Source of the DNA: Boswellia sacra
Lineage: Eukaryota > Streptophyta > Magnoliopsida > Sapindales > Burseraceae
NCBI GenBank assembly: GCA_013180625.2
Contig: SNVD02013892.1
Location: 62,001 to 126,000 of the forward strand
DNA length: 64,000 nucleotides
Reading direction: 5' to 3'
Below, piece by piece: positions 58,336 to 64,000 of this stretch (within the stretch, counting starts at the first letter, position 1; each line of letters starts with the position of its first letter). Under the pieces are notes generated by a model. It was not told the origin of the DNA, searched no databases, and saw only the letters and a list, made by a program, of their open reading frames with translations. The position numbers were made by a program, and so were the translations under genes.

Positions 58336-59272
58336 CCTGCTCTGACACCGATTGTGAGATCTGAAAGTATAGAGCAGTTATACATAATATAATAGTACAA
58401 TGTAATATCAAATGGCGTAGGAAGATTTACGTGGTTTGATTATAAAAATCTACATTCACGGACAGCTTAGAGCAACAATTCATTAAATTCTTGTTTGTAC
58501 AATTTTTAAATGTGTCTATAGTGTTGACTCACTCTCACACATTAACCTAATCTTTGTAAAACAAAATTCCTCTAAGATCTTAAACTCTAGTGACACTGCT
58601 CACTCTCTATTGCTAACAACTTAACAACACACTGTTAAGTAATACATAACAATAATGTCTGACGTTGAATTATATAAACACTCAATTCGTAAGTTCTCTC
58701 GAGTAAATACTAATTCAAACAGACATAAACAAAATTCATGCATAATCACAACCTCTCATATATGAATAAAATCCTCACAATACATAATGAAAGAAGCACT
58801 CCAATTTTGCATTCAAGCTCTCCTCTAATTCTTGAAATGCTGTAACATACACACTTACATATAAATTTTGTGAAATAACGCTATATATATAGTGTGTGAA
58901 ATTCGAATGCCCTTTCTCACCAAAATCCTGTAAAATCTCAATCAAACTCAATCATTAATAATATAGGAAGTATTATAAATAAACTCCTAAGTAAATTAGG
59001 ACATAAATAAATTATACTCCTAAGTAAACTAGGATACTAGAATAATATCCTAATCTAATGAGAGATATGATCAATGCGTATATAAAACTTCCTATTCAAC
59101 TAGAATACTAAATAAAGTTATTTTATTCTAGTTAAAATTCTTTCAATAAAAAATATCCATATATAAAATAAAATTAAAAAAAATATGTTTTATTCACATG
59201 ATGATAAAATAAATAATCACGTGCAATACATGTGCATGTGCATGAGATATCACGTGAGATACCAACAAATAG

Positions 59273-59369
59273 GACTGATATAAGAGGCAAGGTGGCAAAC
59301 TGCCTATATGTCCACCAAAAGTCCCGGGCAGGTTTTATTATTACTTTGGGAAACCAATTGAAACAGAAG
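59273..59369 (+). pseudogene. PES-like copy 1, exon 13, frameshifted
   Basis: TDIRGKVANCLY in one frame, then PPKVPGRFYYYFGKPIETE in the next. PKVPGRFYYxFGKPIETEG is a strong family block. Its acceptor AG is part of the target-site duplication of the intron-12 element. Confidence 0.88.
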
Positions 59370-59502
59370 GTACGATCAACAGCCCTTTACCTTCATAGAT
59401 ATACTCAGTTGTAGCTAGCCTGGGTTTACATTAATGATGCTTTATATGTAGATTATATTTTTGATTGACGCTAAATTTATGTTAATTAATTGTGCTGTGA
59501 AG

Positions 59503-59717
59503 GGAGGAAGCAAGAACTAAGAGATAGAAAGAAGTCTCAGGAATTGTATTTACAAGTGAAGTCTGAGGTGGAGAATTGCCTTGCTTATTTAAGGAATAAA
59601 AGGAAGCACGATCCTTATAGGAATATGTTGCTTGGCTCATTTACCAAGCTACACATGGCTTTTCATTTCAAGTTGAGCTTTGATTTCATCATTCATGAGG
59701 TCCAGATCCCTTACTGA
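59503..59717 (+). pseudogene. PES-like copy 1, exon 14 (C-terminus)
   Basis: Encodes GRKQELRDRKKSQELYLQVK followed by SEVENCLAYLRNKRKHDPYR and a diverged tail ending at TGA 59715-59717. Open throughout. Confidence 0.88.
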
Positions 59718-61139
59718 TCTGATTTTTCCTAAGCTTTCAAGCACATGATAATATCAGAAAACTATCCCGATCCCAAAGACAGCATCATATTATGTCACAT
59801 CTAAAAAGAAAGCAGAACTTTAATGGTAATGACTACTTCCCAATATAGAGAAAAAGAAGTTCAGAAAATCTCATGATTCTTGATCGGATAGTACAGAGAA
59901 AAGATTAGAACTCCCAAATTAGAAAATTGCGTTACACCAAAATAATATATTATGATATAAATGGCAAGACTATCATGTTTTCAGTAAACTTGTATATTTA
60001 TGTTATTAGTTGTTTTGCAATCATTTGCACCTGGACTTCAATTTTTTTTTTTTTTTTGACTTTTTTTAAGAAAGCTCGAGAGGAAATAACATTAGAAGAA
60101 TAATTCTTTGATTAAAGAAGTAGAACGAAACTTACCAAAAGCCGGTAGCTAGGAAGTAAGAACTACTTCGAGGAATATTATTCAAAGAGCTTCTCTAATT
60201 GTCTTATTCGATTTGTTTAATAGCGTTCTAGTGACGCTTATAGTTATTGCCTATTGGAATATCATTTCTTTCTAATTGTTCTAGATCTTTCTTTTTATAA
60301 TTTTTGGAATAATTTCTATAAGAAAGCGTTACTTACTATATGATGTTTGCAAATGGATGAGGTTATATATATAATGTACTTTCAAAAATAATAATTCCCA
60401 TTATTTGTTATTTATCTCACTGTTTATTAAGTTGAATAATTTTAATTTATTTCACTTCTTTTTTATTTTATGGGATATATATCCGTTAATATAAAAAAAT
60501 TAAATCCTAATATTATTTATTAAATATAAATGAAGGATAAATTGCTTGTGAATATATGTCAACAATTAAACTATTAAACGACTAAAACAAGTCATTAAAC
60601 ATTTTAATTCAAAATAGCCGTCAGTGATCCAAACCAACTCTCTCAACTAAGTTTGAAAAACATGCTATTAATAACATAATAAAAGTCAAAATAATCAACT
60701 GACAGTAGTAAAAAATTTCAAATTCAACCACAAAATTTTGAAAACAATTAACGTTTTAATAGCCGACCTCATTTGGTAAAAGACAAACAAAAATGATCCT
60801 GATTGTGCCTTGTACAAGCCACTCCAACCGGAACGACAAATCTCAAAACGACGTCTCCAGTAGGTAACTTGTCATTTCTGTTCGAATTTTGTAGAACGTG
60901 CCACTACTTATATATATAACTCCATTAATATATAACTCCATTTCTTGCTCGTTACTAGTCTACCATTCATAAAATAAATTCATCCAAATGATCATGATGA
61001 AATGGATATATCACCACCTTACATTATCTATATATAAATTTATTTTTTCATTTAAAAGCTTAAAATAAATATATTCTTAATTAATCCTTCCTGAGTAGTG
61101 ACAGAGTAAGAGGGAGAGAGTTGTCAGTTTCTTCCGATC
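59718..61139 (+). promoter_or_regulatory. Region between the two PES-like genes, including the copy 2 promoter
   Basis: No exon or complete element seen. It contains a T run at 60040-60058, AT-rich sequence, TATATATATAACTCC boxes near 60910-60945 and a purine-rich AGAGGGAGAGAG leader just before the start codon. It should hold the 3' end of copy 1 and the promoter of copy 2 (inference from position). Confidence 0.5.
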
Positions 61140-63640
61140 ATGATCATGGCAACTATCGGATTCGGAGCTTGTGTTTTCTCGGCCGATCATTTATCACCGG
61201 TATTCGGTCAGGACATGAAGTCGGCGTTCAGTAAACTAATAGAGAATCCGCTTATGAAGAGACAAGCGATGTCAACGGAGCAGGCAGCAACCACAACAAG
61301 AACGAAAGCGACGTCGAGGGGAAGTAATAATTTTGCGGAGAAGAAATATAGAAGTTGCGAGGCAGGTGAAAGGATAGAGATACTTAGCGCGGAAGAACTG
61401 GAGGAGTATGAACGCAGAAGAAAGAGTTTGAAAGACTACTTTGATGAGGCAAAGGACATGATAAGAACTTCACGCGGCTGTAGAGGTCCGCCTCGCTGGT
61501 TCTCTCCGTTAGAGTGCTGCGACTTCCATACTTCCAATTCTCCTCTTCTCCTCTATTTACCTGGTATTCTTCATTTCTCTGCATATGTATGTATGTATGC
61601 ATGTATGTATATGTCTTATGATTTGTTTAATTCGTTTTATATTTTATTTGTTTAACTGTTGCAGTTGATTTCATCCCATATATGTATTATGTATGTCTGT
61701 GGTGCTTTGAAAAATAAAAGCAAAATGGTCACCAGCTAATATTTGTTATGAATAATTAATTTGTAGGGATTGATGGAGTGGGACTTGGACTTATCAGGCA
61801 GCATCAAACACTGGGAAAGTTAGTATATATCGATATATGTATCAGCATTATCTTACTAAGATTTAGGAGAGATTTTTAATTTCCAACAAAAGTAATGTGC
61901 ATTATTTATATATAAAATTATATAAGAGATGATAATTAATCCACATGAATAAGTATAGATATTCATATTTGATATTTCATTGGGTATAATATATGTGACC
62001 ACACAAGTTGATTTTTGGTTGATGAAGGATTTTTGACATATGGTGCCTGCATATTCCAGTTAAGGATCGGACATCATTTACAGGTTCTTTTTCTTTCTTT
62101 CTTTCTTTCTTTCTTTCTTTTTTTAACTCAGTACTCAAACCACTACATTAAAGTTAAAGTATTTGATAAAAGAAATTATTTACTTCAGTTAATCTCTGAT
62201 TATAACGCAAATATATTTTTAATGGTGCCATGGATCAGGTCTAGTGAAGATAATTGAGAAAAGTGTAAGGTCAGAGAATGAGCGTTCACCAAATAGACCC
62301 ATTTATCTAGTTGGAGATTCTCTTGGCGCCTGCCTTGCACTTGCTGTTGCTGCCCGTAATCCTGATATCGATCTCCTTCTGATTCTTGTCAACCCGGGTC
62401 AAATTACTACTTCACCATCCTTCATTAATTTATACACATTACTCTCGCACACAATGCTATATAATTAACTAATGTTTAATACTTTTTTTTAAAATTGAAT
62501 AGATTCGTAATTGAATTTTATTGTATAAAATTATAAACAATGTCTTCCTCTTGTCATCTTAATTATATTATATAAGTTAAGTTTATAAAATGAATTTCTT
62601 GCAGCTACATCTTTTAGCAAGTCGCTGCTGCAACCTACAATACCTTTGATGGAACTCATGCCAGACCAAATGAATCTTAGCCTGTCTTATATACTCAGTT
62701 TAATGAGAGGTTCGCTTTGCTGTTCCTTCAAAGCCCCCACATGTATATTTGTTTTTAATCCAACCTATAATGGATTATTATTATTATTATTAACATGCAT
62801 TTATTTAATAATCAAAAATTGTAATTGTAATTGGTACATGAACACGTAGCAAGCTATTTGCACATTTGGTACTCATAAATGTTGTCACTTAAAAATTTTT
62901 ACTAGAAAAGTAGATTGTGCTGGATGGTTTTTTTTTATTTCTTATAATTTGTTTTATAGATACCTAAATGCTCAAAAACATGGATCTGAGTATATAATTA
63001 ACAAGCTATTTGAAAATTTAATACCCATAAAATATTTTGTCTAAGTTGGTAGCAACAATTGCATTACATACATTCAGGTGATCCTTTAAAGATCGCAATG
63101 GATAATGCAGCGAAAGGATTCTCTGGAAGAACAACAGCTGAAGAGCTATCACAGGATCTCTTTGCAATGTCGTCTTACCTCCCTGTAAGGTTCAACTCTA
63201 TAACAATCACACACAACCATGAACAACATTGACATATGCATGATACAACTATATATAAGAGACAAACTTTGGCGATTCAGTCATTATGATGAGGGGCTGT
63301 AATCAGCATTTACGGGTATATGCTGCATCTCTTTTTACAATTTACTGTGACATGCTACATATCATTATAGCTGGGAACAAACAAAACAAGCTTGTTGCAG
63401 GCACGCAATTCTGTAGAAGTTGATTAGCAGACTTCCATATTGATGCTCAGTTGGATTCTTCTTATCATGTGCTGTCAATATTGGAAAAAAATACAGGTTA
63501 ATATTGCAAAAAATTCAGGTTCTGGCTGATATCATACCGAAAGAAACACTACTCTGGAAGCTAGAGCTGCTGAAATCAGCATCTGCATATGCCAATGCAC
63601 GTCTTCATGCTGTAAAAGCCCAAACGTTGATACTTTGCAG
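61140..63640 (+). CDS. PES: PES-like copy 2 (phytyl ester synthase / DAGAT-type acyltransferase), exons 1-7, partial
   Basis: Exons 61140-61563, 61767-61818, 62028-62083, 62239-62397, 62605-62709, 63078-63184 and 63519-63640, all GT-AG and open when joined; the gene runs past the window. Exon 1 gives a plastid-type leader (ATG at 61140; ATG at 61146, giving MATIGFG, fits the family better), a charged SLKDYFDEAKDM helix and GPPRWFSPLECC. The hydrolase half follows: FDIWCLHIPVKDRTSF, IYLVGDSLGACLALAVAARN with nucleophile serine in GDSLG, VLADIIPKETLLWKLELLK and YANARLHAVKAQTLILC. In the family this chloroplast enzyme makes fatty acid phytyl esters and triacylglycerol during senescence or stress. 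No lesion is visible here, unlike copy 1. Function of the unseen acyltransferase half cannot be judged. Confidence 0.88.
62088..62124 (+). repeat. (TTTC)n microsatellite in copy 2 intron 3
   Basis: About eight TTTC units directly after the exon 3 donor. Confidence 0.9.
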
Positions 63641-64000
63641 GTCCTAACTAACTCTTTGGCTTCATCCAATTACTTTCAGTTAAGGATTTATTTATGTTAA
63701 CAGTTGGCTATATATTTTCTGGTCTAATAGTTGTGAGTGAAAAATTTGCTACACGAGCGAATGCCCTATTAAGTATGCTTGAGATTAGGCATCAACTAAA
63801 CTAGAGTCGTCTCTCTTAGCCGGGATGCAAGAGGAGTTGTATCATTACCCTTGTTTATTTTGTCTTACTGAAGAGTTAATCCTTTGTAATCTAAAGGTTC
63901 TGTTACTGCTACTGTTTTATAAGTTGAAATATAGCTTATTACAATTTAGATCATGACAAGGTACTCCTCTGTTTTAAGTTAATTCGAGTAACGAAAGATG
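63641..64000 (+). other. Intron 7 of PES-like copy 2, runs off the window
   Basis: The first bases (GTCCTAACTAACTC) are similar to copy 1 intron 7. No exon 8 (SGKD) is reached. No element recognised. Confidence 0.6.

Larger units (their letters stand above)
51444..59267 (-). mobile_element. Ty1/copia-type element in intron 12, minus strand, gag remnant only
   Basis: The LTRs at 51444-53227 and 58353-59267 share TGTGAGAT(T/C)TGAAAGTAT at one end and ACCAACA at the other. The flanks AACAG (51439-51443) and AATAG (59268-59272) are a one-mismatch TSD. On the minus strand the degenerate primer-binding site CGGTGTCAGAGCAGG lies just inside the right LTR, so the element reads leftward. The interior holds a decayed minus-strand gag and no RT or integrase. 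The left LTR is lengthened by a hAT-like MITE; gag is split by a further insertion and a 766-bp duplication. The element sits in PES-like intron 12, abutting the exon 13 acceptor. Confidence 0.85.
18341..59717 (+). pseudogene. PES-like (phytyl ester synthase / DAGAT-type acyltransferase) copy 1, 14-exon pseudogene
   Basis: Fourteen exon remnants in order and on one strand match a plant PES-type gene: chloroplast leader with PPRWFSPL motif, alpha/beta-hydrolase half (exons 2-9) and DAGAT-like acyltransferase half (exons 10-14). In this family the enzyme esterifies phytol or diacylglycerol with fatty acids in chloroplast plastoglobules. Intron phases agree exon by exon with copy 2 at 61140 as far as both are visible. 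The locus is destroyed. Exon 1 has stops and a frameshift. Exon 2 has an extra A. Exon 3 is duplicated and split by a CACTA. Exon 4 is frameshifted and lacks the nucleophile serine. Exon 6 carries an LTR element. Exons 9, 10 and 13 are frameshifted, and exons 10 and 11 have in-frame stops. Exons 7, 12 and 14 stay open. Family assignment is from recognised motifs; PES1 versus PES2 orthology is not decided. Confidence 0.88.

Noticed and set aside
53228..58352. A complete pol region in the minus-strand copia element
   Set aside because: Only gag-like pieces were readable. No RT, RNase H or integrase motif was seen on either strand.
61140..61655. Single-exon 171-codon gene
   Set aside because: The frame after 61563 runs into intron sequence. 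A GT donor at 61564 and a matching exon 2 at 61767 show it is exon 1 of the PES-like gene.
1..64000. CRISPR-like, operon-like or bacterial defence systems
   Set aside because: Spliced genes, LTR elements and CACTA transposons show a plant nuclear genome; the tandem repeats lack spacer structure.

Overview
This is plant nuclear DNA, most likely from a eudicot. It is AT-rich and intron-rich, and almost all of it is transposable elements. It holds no bacterial-style operons, CRISPR arrays, rRNA genes or tRNA genes. The host genes are two tandem, same-strand copies of a gene resembling the phytyl ester synthase family (PES; esterase/lipase plus DAGAT-type acyltransferase, a chloroplast protein). 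The species cannot be named from the sequence alone.

Left third (about 1-17.5 kb): a CACTA DNA transposon (146-17524) with a second CACTA of the same family (1889-14281) nested inside it. Both are delimited by CACTA-type ends and 3-bp target-site duplications. They have long palindrome-rich left subterminal regions and no visible transposase. They carry broken pieces of host genes: an RCD1/SRO PARP-domain fragment, a DUF1685-type gene start, an NFD6-like exon pair and further unidentified exon-like pieces. An unusual compound TG/CG minisatellite lies at 4.1-5.0 kb.

Middle (18.3-59.7 kb): PES-like copy 1, a 14-exon pseudogene spread over 41 kb. Its exons can be followed from 18341 to 59717, but it has frameshifts, stops, a lost nucleophile serine and at least seven direct insertions. 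These are a 4.2-kb solo LTR (intron 1), an 82-bp duplication of exon 3 split by a 3.4-kb CACTA carrying pieces of a histone deacetylase and a ClpX gene, a 3.7-kb LTR element without coding sequence inside exon 6, a hAT-type MITE and a Ty1/copia element in intron 7, and a minus-strand Ty1/copia-type element in intron 12. The intron-7 copia is itself split by a Ty3/gypsy chromovirus. The intron-12 element carries a hAT-like MITE in one LTR and another insertion in gag. Nearly every insertion can be placed to the base by its target-site duplication.

Right end (61.1-64.0 kb): PES-like copy 2. The first seven exons are visible, open and well spliced on paper, and the gene continues beyond the window. 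It is nearly free of insertions and is probably the working copy. The main interest of the window is the layered record of insertion, capture and decay next to an intact paralog that shows the original state.
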